In this document: in pieces, positions 1 through 11,700 of the stretch | Position numbering within the stretch: the first letter of the stretch is position 1 | Layout of the letters: each line of letters opens with the position of its first letter | Origin: Trichostrongylus colubriformis | Taxonomy: Eukaryota; Nematoda; Chromadorea; Rhabditida; Trichostrongylidae | DNA: 64,000 nt | Reading direction: 5' to 3' | Assembly: GCA_963978905.1 (NCBI GenBank) | Contig: OZ022258.1 | Span: 57,892,591 to 57,956,590, forward strand | Program-made: the position numbers and the translations under genes | The notes under the pieces: model-generated | Told to the model about the DNA's origin: nothing | Seen by the model: only the letters and a program-made list of their open reading frames with translations | The model's database searches: none

Positions 1-1092
1 ATTTGTCTTTTCAAAAGACGGTTATATGTCAGGAAAAGCCATACCTTGTTTCAAGGGATTCCTTCGAAAACGATAGATAGATCGTACATACTGGCATAGG
101 ATTTCGACCTGCCGCAAGCTCAATTTTTTGATTCTTTCATTAACTTCCTCCGAAGACCCAGGTGACTTCTCCAAAGCTGAAATTTTGCAACATTAGCAAA
201 ACAGTCTACAGCACATAATAAATGGGATTATAATGGAAAATCATTTTCTTGAAATTGGCTCCTCACATGGTATTCGGTGCTACTCTACACTCCACTAATG
301 ACGTTTTCATCAGAATTCGTTAATTGTTCATGACAATTTTCTTCCATGGGGCTCTTCATTTTTACCTGTGTTTTTCCTGCGATTCTTATGAGAATACCTT
401 CTCAGTAATTTTCGCGTGTAACTGTCTACGAGTTTGCCTTGTTGAGTCAAGCTGTTGTACACATGAGTAGTTAAATTTTTCTGATGAACGTGTTTAAGCT
501 CGTGAGCCTAACATTATTTGGTATGGTGTTGTTCACACTGTCAAAAGCACTTGACAGCTAGCTACCCAGGTGTGGCGCTATCTCATGAAGCCAGAGCCCA
601 TCTTTAAATATCAACAAACGTCTTACCCCGGTATTGACTAGATGGTTAGTGCTGTCGCCTGACAATTACCCACCAAAGTATTGAATCTTCATCAGTTGGG
701 CCTGCCATTCATCATGACTGGCAACCTAGGGGATGCTACTCAAAACGCTAGGCTTACTTCGTTGCTTTTTGCGCTCAGTAATGTATCCAAAAAGGTAACT
801 ATAGAAAACCTTGAATCAATTTGTGTATAAGTGGAGCAGTCCAATGTTCCAGCAACACGAGTCTAGCCATTATATCCAGAGTGTTCTTCGGGATTTCGGC
901 TCCGTGGAGGTGCCAATCGCAAATTTTCACTATTGCACTGTAATAGGTAAAGTGGAAATTCTGAATAGGAATTTGAATAAAGCAGAAGACACCTCATATG
1001 GATCAAATTACTATGCTACACGTGAATTTGTATTTCAACAGGCAGCCCTGAAGCAGCTTGAAAAATATATCCTGTGGCTCTTGAAGCAGCAT

Positions 1093-2324
1093 TCAAGGTG
1101 GCTTCCGATTTTGTTTGCGATCGTTTTCGCCAGTGTATTCTCTTCTAATGAAAATGAGCGTTTCGCGACAAGTTCTGTTTTAGTTTAGCTAATGAAAATT
1201 TTCATTATAAGAAACCCGGACCACTTACCCTGACTCTTTTGGAATGACTGCGAGAAAGGCTGGACATACGCCGCCTTGTCGCACAAATGGTTCTCGGCAT
1301 GTAGATTCAAGCTTAGAGAAGCTATAGTCCTCGTCATAGTAACATGAAACGTCTCCCTGTGAAGGAATCCAGTCAAATGTGTGTGTGTAATAACAGCTTT
1401 AAAAAAGTATTGCTCACTCGAATTGGTTCAACTAAATACAGCGTTTTACTATTCCTTGTATGAATCGAATATTGGCATGTATAGGTCTTTACATCTTCGC
1501 TGCTTCCAACTTTGCGAAATTCGAATCTCCCGTTTGTGGCCAGCTGGACAAACGCCTGTAAAAATACTAATTGCTAATATTTTGATGGAGGTGTGACAAT
1601 ATCCACTCCCTTATGCTACTACTTGCAATGCTATTCTGAGAGTTATGAGCATATTGCCTTGATCAGCTTCTTAGCATACTTTTTTATTACGCTTGCTGCG
1701 CTTACCTTGCTGATTTACTATTACTGAAGTTTACTTTCACCATTCAATCCATGCTTCATCGAATTTTGCTCAAACCTTTGTCCCTGCTATCGATATTACA
1801 GAGTTTCACGGAAGTGTTTTTGAGACTATGCTGCTCGCCGTATCAATGGATAAATGTGCTGCGTAATTCTGAGACCGGCTATGGCATGTACAGCAGACGG
1901 CTACAATGCTTGCGCGGGAAGGAGTGTGGCCAAGCAGTAGTGCATAGTAAGCAATGAAGATATGAGCGCAACATAGAGTAGAATTGTGTAAGAGTCGATG
2001 TCGGCTATAGTTACCAGTTTCCTATTCGTCTCAGTGAAGCTTAGCTCGCTGAAAAATAGCGCATTTTATTCTCTGTGAAATAGCCAGACCATTCGCATAG
2101 CATTATCCCCTAAGCTAGGCTATATGCACATCTTCTAAGCAAATGTCATTACACCAGTAGTTTTTTTGTGGACTTACCTCACATGTTTCCCACGTTTTGA
2201 AATCTATTGTGGTCACATAGGTTGGAAGATTGTGTTCCATGAGAATGTGACCACAAAGATTTTGCGGTTTCATGAAGTGATCCGGACACTGTAAAGAATG
2301 CTTTCCATCGAAAATAATGCTCAT
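1093..2324 (-). CDS. Short Cys/His protein, possibly derived from a transposon-type DNA-binding domain
   Basis: Three minus-strand exons keep frame: 2178-2324, 1229-1356 and 1093-1174, giving 118 aa if the ATG at 2324 is the start. Donors are GTAAGT at the first two exons; acceptors are TTCACAG and AAAACAG. Exon 1 contains a CP-x(11-12)-C-G-H-x5-H arrangement (LQCPDHF, LCGHILMEH) that could bind zinc, then an aromatic stretch FKTWE. Exon 2 has CYYDEDYSF and GGVCPAFL; exon 3 has TCRETLIFI and EYTGEN. The order zinc finger, F-x2-W-E, then C-PAF...YTG resembles the FAR1-like N-terminal region of nematode MULE-related proteins, but it is short and ends without a transposase core. This family link is an inference. 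It lies 380 nt downstream of another minus-strand gene, so it could be a second cistron. The start is uncertain. Confidence 0.35.
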
Positions 2325-2689
2325 ATTCTTTTTTGGTTATTGAACTCTACCCTGATCCGCGGTGAAACGACAGACAGCTATGTCAACTTTTTATACTACT
2401 GCTCGTAACTGCACGAAAAATCGGGCTTCGGTCTCCCTGACCAACCTTGGTGTTTGTTCTAGTGATGTCTCCAGTTCTCTGGCGCGTCTTGTGGCGTATA
2501 CAATAATAAAAGAGTTTTTTCTCTGTTTCGCCACATCAGTCGCTATCACTTCTGAGCAACTCATTCCAAGGTATAAATTTATATGATAATTCAAGACTGA
2601 TCAAATAAATAAGCACTGGTCAGCTATAGTTAATTGAAATAAACTTTAATAAGCGTACTCTTTCCAGTCCACAGACTAGTCTTGTCCTA

Positions 2690-2695
2690 TTTATT
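2690..2695 (-). terminator. Poly(A) signal AATAAA of the 2.7-21.6 kb minus-strand gene
   Basis: On the minus strand AATAAA begins 9 nt after the TGA at 2705-2707. It fixes the 3' end of the gene and supports the last exon. Confidence 0.55.
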
Positions 2696-2704
2696 CCGAG
2701 TTCC

Positions 2705-5700
2705 TCATGGTAATTCCCTGGAACGATGGGGACTAGTGATGTTGATTCGCAGTTCTGAAATTATCTGCTGTCTGAGGGTATTCTGTGGTAGCAGTTTGAG
2801 AATTTGACCTAATGCCACGGTTTCTTCCAAAATCATTTCTGATATAAATATAAAAGAAGGGGATATAGACCAGGAAAGAAAGTGATGGCTCTAAGGTGCT
2901 GCTCATATGGAAGGGTGGAGTCACCAGCGCGCTTCTTTGCAAACGCTGTCCTCATTCGGAAAATCCTCGTTTTTGTATGGAAGTGTCAAAGAATGAAGGC
3001 TGACGTCGTCAAATACTATCGCTCGGCAGCCATGTAATAAAACAGACCCATAGGCTGGTAAATCCAGTGACAGTAAAAGCAGTTGGATGAGTGGCTTGAA
3101 ACCCAAATAATGCTGGTGAGATTGATTCCACCGATTAATTCATTATCATTACATGTGCAATGTGTTCAAGTTAATGAGATACCATGCAGACGTCGGCAGC
3201 GCAATTGCTTTCATCACTTGCTATCCTCAAAGGATTGTCTTCCAAAATGTCGTCTATGGATACTTCTTCTGAAAATGGACTCCAATAATTCGAAAATTTA
3301 ACAGGTTTATCTTAAGCTTTGATAGCCGAGCATGGTTCATCATTGCAGGGGAGTTTCACTGATATGGTAAAGATTCAAATTTACATTGATAACCATTTGC
3401 CCGCGTTCATACTTTGCGCACCGACGCCGACAAATCATGTGCAGGGTCAAGTCTCTGTCTCGTATTTGCTACGCTGGGGCTCGTATTTGGTCCGCTGGGA
3501 GGAGAGGGGGTCATAATCGTTGAGGTAGGCAGTGATCAACGCACGGGTACCACCGTCAACGAATACTTCAGAAACTATGGGATGAAAACGAAAAATCAGG
3601 CTAATATGAGATTTTTACACATCTTAATACGATTACAAGCTGGTGCTAGCAAACCACTATGCGGACCGAAAGAGCATTTGTATTACTGAGAATGGGAAGG
3701 GAATCCTCACGCATGGCGCATTCCACAACGAGGCCAGCCATGGTCAACCACTCTCTCGTTGGTCTTTTGAGAGCAGAAGATGCGTACTGGAGGCGTAACA
3801 GAGACAATGGATTAATTTTTCCAATGATTCGTGGGAGGATCTCGCAATTTCGACGAAGAAAATTTTTTTTTGAATGTCTTCCCTCAAACTTACTTCTTTC
3901 ATTTTGGAGATAAGGCATAGCTCAGGTAGTCATCTGGAAGGGTCAACCTCGCGAACCCCGGACATCAAGACCGCACTCATATGGTTAGTTTTGAAGGAAG
4001 TTGTGACCACTTTTGAAACATTTCGAAGTTCTTTGGGATTCTCGAGTGGTCCTCGACTGGCTTCCTTCAATGTAACTTCTTTCACTTTGAAGATACGGTG
4101 CTAATCAGGTAGTCATTCCTGGCAATCAGGTTTCGAAAGCGGTAACCTCGCAGACTTCGGACGACAAGGAGTCATATGGTTGCGTTCGAAGCAAGTGACC
4201 ATTTGAAGTGGAGCACTTCAAAATTTTCCTCGACTGGATACCAATATCGGGAACTACGCAGCCATTAGAGGAATCAGGCGGCAAATAGATTGGACTAAGA
4301 AAGTTATCAAGAAAACGGTTTACAGCACTTAGAAAGGTGGGTGTGTTGCAAGTGTTCCGATTTTAGAGGTCGGCACCAAACTGGGTCACCGCCTTTCGCG
4401 AATTGTCCGAATGGTGACGTGTCCTGCCGTCTGGGCTCTCCCAGATTTGCCTAAGCCTTTTTAGGGAAGAAGCTTTGGAAGCGTGTTTTTACCTGTCTTT
4501 ACCTGATTGCAATCCGCCGCGGAACCTGACCTGACCCCACTAGTCGGAACACTTGCACTCCACCCTTAAAGAGGTGGAGTCTGGTAAGGTCGCGGTCATA
4601 CCACCGCCGGCAAGGCGTGGCTGCGTCCAAAGGTAGCGAGGGAGAGTGGCACGGGGGAGGTGCAGAGATGACGCAGGCAACGAGGCAGGATAGGCGGAGA
4701 TGCAGAGATACGCAGCCAAGCCCTGCCGCCGGCACCGCAGAGTACGACCGTGGCCTAAAATTTAAGTATTCAAAAAATGTCCAAATTTAGTATGGGGGAG
4801 ATACCGCGCTCCATCCGATCGCCGCGTCGCTACTGCAGTAGGAAGGCGGCGGTCAGATGGGCGCTATGGAGCGTTTCGTTTCGGAATATATTAGGTTGTA
4901 AGGAAAGTTCTGGCCGCTTTTTCGCGTTCACAAGATAAATTTAAATATCAGAGCGCGTCAACATGGATCAGCTGACATATTGTGCTCGTTAGATAGAGAA
5001 AAAGTTGCTCTTTCAGAATATGTGTTTTATTTGGAATGCCACAAGGTTTTTGATTTATTAGGGAAGTTTTAAAGTGCTGCAAAAATGGCACTTTTAAGAT
5101 GACTTCACTTCAAGAGTTCTTGTTTAGCCGAGTCCCAGCGAAGGTGACCACAAATGTGAATACTGCAAGAGGAGGGGGTGTATCACTGGATAGAACACAT
5201 TGTCTCTGGTTTCAGAAGTGCAGAAATGAGGACGAGCTGCTCGAATAGTCAATTGATCAAATCGCTTTAACTAAAACGGCAGAAGGCGATGAGCGTCCAT
5301 ATTTGCAGGGGATATCCACAAGTATTGGCCCTCAACAAGCAACCTTGGCTGACCACCTCAAGTGGCCTTGATTTGGAAAAATCCAAAAAAATGGCTGCCG
5401 CGGGACCCCTCACGGCAGTCATGCACAAGCGCATTTTTCACATATCCTCTTCCACTAATTGAAGCAGTTGCAGGGTGAGGCCCTTACTCGTCTATCATGT
5501 TCATCAGATCTAGCGCTAACTATGCCCCACTTCCCAAAACATCTGGCCAGCTCCTTCAGTAGCAGTGTGTTCAGAAAGAGTGGCGATTTGAAGTCGACTT
5601 TTTTCATTTCGCGCAATATAAATTATCAGCCCTTTATCAAATTGAGATGTGTAGGTATGCATAGTGTTGCCAAGACTGTGGCGAATCTAATGGTGCTCAC

Positions 5701-8700
5701 TCTGTGAGAAAAGATTCACTCTGAGCTGAGTTATGATCTCTCGAAGTTGAAATTTGAAAAACCGGCCAAAACTTTCCTTACAACCTAATAAGTCTTGAAT
5801 TTTGTAAGGTTTTCGTCTTAAACGCTTTTTGTTCTAGATATGAGTACCGAGTTTTGTTAGGTTCTTATTTCTTTTGTTTTGTCAGGAGTTTGGCCTCATT
5901 AATTTATTTTCACCATAGGCTCTTAATTTTTGGTGAATCGCACTGGCTGGGTAGAAACCACAGAAGTAGCTGAACCGAAGAGGTGGAGGGGGGGGGGGGT
6001 GGTCGTATGGAACCCCCTTTTTTGGGGGGGGGGGTCGTCGAATTTTTTGAAAATTTTTCTCGACTCAATGCTTGATCCTGGTCATGTGCCCGTCGAAGAC
6101 CACGACGGCACTCTGGGAACGCGCTCTATTCATCGAATGCTTGACCTGACCATACTACAGTATGATGATCGTGGCGAGCACCCACTCGTATTTCGAATAG
6201 TATGGCACTATGTCACGATTCGAATAAGAAAAGAACGATATAAAACTGCGAAAAAACCGAGAAACAGGAACCCGAAATTCCCCCTTCTCCCTCGTCCTCT
6301 GCGTCTCTAGCCGAAGTGGACTGAATACAGGCCAGTGTCGAACTGGCCCCGACTGTTGTCCCGCCTCTCCCCGGCCACTCGCCCGGGCGCATGACCGCAT
6401 GATGGCATGCCGAGCTGCGAGGTCGCCATGAGACCCCAAGCCGCGTTTTCTAATGCGATTTCCACCAGAGTGACCTCTTCTGAAGTATTAGGCTGGCAAC
6501 TAAGTAATTGCGGATTTTTATATACTGCTTTTTCCCTCCAAAGCTTTCCAGCAATCTCTTCTGTACATACACATGTAGTATAATTCTACACGCATCTATA
6601 GGTATTATTGTCTTGCATCTCCCGGATAACCCTTTTCGGCAAATTAAACATATCAACGGTCAACCTCATTTTCAATACAAAAATTATAAAAAGATTTTTT
6701 GAATGGCGGACAGGGAAAGGAAAAGGTGGTTATCCGATGGAGCAAGATCAGGGCTATAAGGTGGATGGGGCAGCAATTTTTATCCAAGCTCGAGAATTTT
6801 TTGGCGGGTCATTTTTTCAATAGTGGTAAAAAAACTTTTTGAATTTTTTCTCAAAAAATTCTCGAGTTTGGATAAAAATTGCTGCCTTATAGTTCTGATC
6901 TTTCTCCATCGGATTATCATCTTTCCTGTTCCCTGTCTAACGCCATTCAAAGGAAAAGAATTGGAATTGAAAATGAGATGACTTTTGATATTTTTATTTT
7001 GCCGAAAAGGGTTATCCGCGAGATGGAAGACAACAATACCTATAGATGCGTGTGGAGTTGTACTACATATATATGTACAGAAGAAATTTTGTGGAAAGCA
7101 GTTTTGAGGGAAAAAGCAGTATTTAAAAATCCGCAATTACCTAGTTGCCAACCTGATAAAAGGTTCGTTTCAGAGAATATGTACTCCCAGATCTCAGTTT
7201 TCCCTTACCCTACTGGCGCCTTCAAACAGAGCGCGTCACCAGAGCTGCCGTAGTCAGCGGCGGGCACCATTTTGCCACTGTTGCCGTCGGTGCCGGTGTG
7301 CAAAGAATGAACAAGGCCTTAGCTTACCTTGGAAAGGTGTACGAATTTCGCTTGATGCACTAGAAGCCTGAAAAGAAAGAATATCTTGGGCGTCCTTAAT
7401 GTGCTATAAAACGTGCTAATGGCCTGGAAAATTCTTACCGTATCTGTTTCTATGTTTTCGATACTTCGGAGTATCACTTCTTCATTGTTGCATATGATTC
7501 CGGCTGATGTGGATGGTTCATATTCCACTGAATTAAAAAGAGCATCACTAAAAGATTTTCTTACGAATTTTTGCTACATACACGACAAATATTAGGATAA
7601 AGTTAGCAAATTGAAGCTCAAATCCATTGCCGCAAGGATATATGTGGCTTTCGCAAGAGAATGTTAAAGCAAATTCAGACTGCTGAGTTTCTAAAGTCAG
7701 TGTTATAAGAGTGTTAAAAATCGCGCGAAAACGCGTTTTCGCGTTTTTATCGTTTTTTCGCCATAAATCGGTTGATTTTGACTATTTTTTACTGAGCATG
7801 TATATGTTTTAGAATCAGCTCGTCGAGCTCTACAAGATGGTACCACAAGTTTTTGAATTTCTTTAATTCGGTACAAGGCCATTTTTTCACATTTTGAAAA
7901 GTTCGAGGGAAAATTTCTTCGAAATTTGATGAACTGGCAGCGGAGTCTTCTCACATCCTTGATCTAAGCTTACAGCTGTGTAGAAATTTTAGAGTTTCAC
8001 TTATTTCAGACGAACCCTTGTTCCTTACAGTGCCTCCGTGTATATGCTGTTAAAAAAACTATCTCTTAACTCATTTCCAGCCGCAGATTCCCTATTGAAA
8101 TGTACACCGTTCGATTCCTCAGGGAAAATGCTATCGAATGATATATAAAAACCTTGGTGTTCCTAAAACTTATTTTCCTCATTTCCAGCCTTTTCCTTTT
8201 GTCAGTCGACTTCTCAGGCTTTAGTCCCCGCATCGATCAACGTGTATAGCCATGGGAAAGCTGTGGCGCCATCGTGACGGCCCCGCGCTATCCACGTGCA
8301 CGGCCGTGGGAAACTGCTCGGCGCTCCGACAGGGCAATCGATCATGACCGCTCCCCCTCCCAGCCTTGCAGTTTCCCACGGCCGTGCACGTGGATAGCGC
8401 GGGGCCATCACGATGGCGCCACAGCTTTCCCATGGCTATGCACGTCGATCGATGCGGGGACTAGAGCTTGAGAAGTCGACTGATGAAGAAAAGGCTGGAA
8501 ATGAGGAAAATAAGAATTTTAGGAACACCAAGGTTCTTATATATCATTTGATAGCACTTTCCCTGGGGAATCGTACGGTGTACATTTCAATGGGGAATCT
8601 GCTGCTGAAATTGAGTTAAAGGATAAAAGGATAAAGTTTTTGGCGTTAATCAATCCCTTCTGTGGGATGCGCCGCACATTCTAGTTCCATTCAGAATCGT

Positions 8701-11700
8701 GATGGCTGGTGAATGTGATGTGGCCTATACAATGACTTGCGGTGGCCAGCCGATGTACAAGTCAGGGCTTTTATCCTCCCAGACGAGTCTGGTACCAATT
8801 TACCGACCCCGGAGGGATGGAAGGCTTGGTTGGCCTGGGCGGGCGTTGATGCGGGGTTTGATCCCCGCACCATGAGAGTGGGGTGCACGCCACCTGTCAC
8901 TACACCACCTCCGCCCGAAATTGAGTTAAGAGATGGTTTTTTCAACAGCATATACACGGAGGCACTGTTCAGGACCACACCAAGGAACAAGGGTCGTCTG
9001 AAATGAGTGAAACTCTGAAATTCCTACACAGCTGTGAACTTAGATCAAGGATAAGAAGACCTCGCTGCCAGTTCATCGAATTTCGAAGAAATTTTCCCTC
9101 AAACTTTTCGAAATGTGAGAAAATGGCCTTGTACCGATTCTGAGAAAACCAAAAACTGGTGGTACCAACCTGTAGAGCTCGACGAGCTGATACTAAAACA
9201 TATATATGTTCAGTGAAAATAATCAATATCTATCGATCTATGGCCAAAAAACCCGAAAACGCGTTTTTGCGCGATTTTTAACACTCGTGCGGCACTAACT
9301 GTATGTATTTTTACGGTTGCAGGTGACGACAGCGCTCTTTTCATTACTGAACTGCAATGCTTGCACAAATACCAAACATGCTTTTGAACTCGTCGAATTC
9401 ACATGTCCGACCATCCGACGCAACCTCTCTTATGTCTTTATTTCACGACCCTACGAGGACCGATTTTTTTTGTTTTTGAAATAGTTGTCAAGTGCTTCAC
9501 GTATAAGCCAGAAGGCACCGCAATGGCACTAACATAATGGTCGCATAAGGTTTGGATACAAGAAATCTTTTTTATCGATATTAGCCCAAAGTAAAACGAG
9601 CATGCATCTGATCGCATCGAGAAATAAAACGTGGGAAGTGCGCCAAGCTCAATGGAGTCAGCCAGATCGCAGATATTGAGCCTTTTCTGCTACACTACTA
9701 CGCTGGAATAATCACTAACCAGAATGTTCTGGCGTATCGATTGACAAATCGCCAGTTACTCCCTCGATTGCATTCAACTCATCTGGAGTGAAGTATGACG
9801 ATTCCCCAGATGCATTCTCAGGTGAGCTTGAAAGATCTTCTTCTGCTGAAAATGACCGTCCTGCAGGTGTAGTCTCGGATGCGTTCGGAAACTCATGTAG
9901 AGCCACAGGTGACGCCCGTTCCACAGTTCCGCTCGTTGTGGGGCTCGATAGCTCGTTTCCCTCTATCTGGAATGTGTATAAGGCTAGCGCCAGTTCCTTT
10001 AGTGAATTTTACTCCCTAAAAGAAATCTCGAATTCTTTTGGGCGCTACAGCACTCATTACAGTTATGCTGATTGTCAAACTCACCTCATTCTGTCAAGCA
10101 GCGCGAAGGTATTGCGCACAAGGCCAAGCGGTAGCCACGTGTAATCGTTCACAATTACCGTAAGCTATCCACCTACATTTGTTCCGTAATCGCTGATGAC
10201 AGCGAAGCTAAGCAGTGCCCTACTTGAGCTGTTCTACATGTCTAGTCCATAGTTCAGCGGTCGTCGTACTACGAAACTTGAGCATGGATATGGTATCCGT
10301 AGATATTATCTCACGAACAGCTATATTTTAGAATGGAGCCATAATAGGTCGCGTTCATACTTCGCGCACCGACGCCGGCAGTGGCGGCGATGTGCCAGTC
10401 GCCGACCACGACGACACTCTGGTAATGCGCTCCATTTGTAAAACGCTTAACCCAACCACACTACGGTATGATCGTGACGAGAACCCACGAATTCGAATTT
10501 CGACTCAGCGCCAAACCATTTCTACCAGTATGGCGCGTTCATACTTTGCCATCACCGCCGCTGCAGACCTCGGTGAGCAAAGTATGAGCGCGGCCATATT
10601 TCGCTGTTGTTTTACAAAAGTTAGGGTGTTACTAGAGTTGAGGGTGTCCACACCAGGGATTCTTATGTACATGATAGGGTGTGTGAGTTTGATCCACAGT
10701 CAAGGGGATGAGGTGCACCGAGGGAGATGGAACAGGGTCATATGGAAGCAAGAAGTTCAATTATATAGATGCACTCAGAATGTGCATCCATGGGTTTCTC
10801 GAATCGTAGCTTGGAAAATTCTGGACAGAGGGAATTAAGCAGCCACCCAGTCACTGTAAGTAAGTGTTAGAAGACAGTGATGTTAAAAGGCTGTAGTTTT
10901 GAGATTTTTGGAGTAGCAACGTACTGAAAGAGAAAACGTATGTGTCGCAAGCACCAACCTAATATACGTCAAATAGCGCCTCCCGACAGAGAAGATGCGC
11001 CTGACAACGGCGTCGCAGAGTATGCAAGTACGCTCGAAGCACTCTGCGAAACTTCGTTCGTTATAACAGCAACTTTTCGAAAGCTGCATTACGGTCAAAT
11101 GGGATGAGTCCTTTGCTTATATCGAGTCCCATTAAGAGCTTCCGACTACGGGTTCTACTTCTGTCCATACACGCTTCTATAGGTGTTCTGTAAAAGGGAA
11201 TGCTGTGCCTTTTTTAGGGTGTCCCTTGAGGCAGGACTTCGCGGCTTGTAAAATAGGTGCCTTATGTATTTGGGGTCTGAGAATGCGGCGTTCCTAGCTC
11301 GCACGCATCGCGTCGTACGTCCCTAGACGATATCCTGCTCTTAGGCTGTCTTCACACTAGCCGGAAGGCAGGGATAGCCGAGTGGTTAAGAGTGTAGGCT
11401 CACGTCTGCACATTCAAGACCACTGGGTTCGATCCCCGCCGAGGCTCAAACCATGCCTTGCAAGAAATTGCAAAAATGGTGACGTTACCAGCGTCAGGCC
11501 CAGGTTGACAGGCCGGCTGATGGAGAAACCCAGTCACACCCAATATGCTCAAAAGTCGCCAAAGAAACAGTGTAAATGCTAGGACGTCACCCGGAAGTGA
11601 CGCGCAGAACCCTCGCCCGAGTTCTGTGGTCAGTATGCGAGGGCTACCGAGGGGTGAACGACCTCGGCTGAAGAAGTTAGTTCGAATAGGGACTCTGAAC

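Noticed and set aside
811..1188. 125-codon plus-strand frame at the left edge
   Set aside because: No recognisable domain, no splice context, and it overlaps the last exon of a better-supported minus-strand chain.
3646..3918. Open frames on both strands of 90 and 84 codons
   Set aside because: Both strands are open over the same bases and neither shows a domain or splice pattern; treated as chance in an intron.
8214..8471. Set of mutually similar 65-70 codon frames on both strands
   Set aside because: They arise from the central palindrome of the foldback element and are mirror copies of each other.
11368..11447. Functional tRNA-Ser or tRNA-Leu gene
   Set aside because: A and B boxes are present but the acceptor stem cannot pair and no plausible anticodon arm was found.
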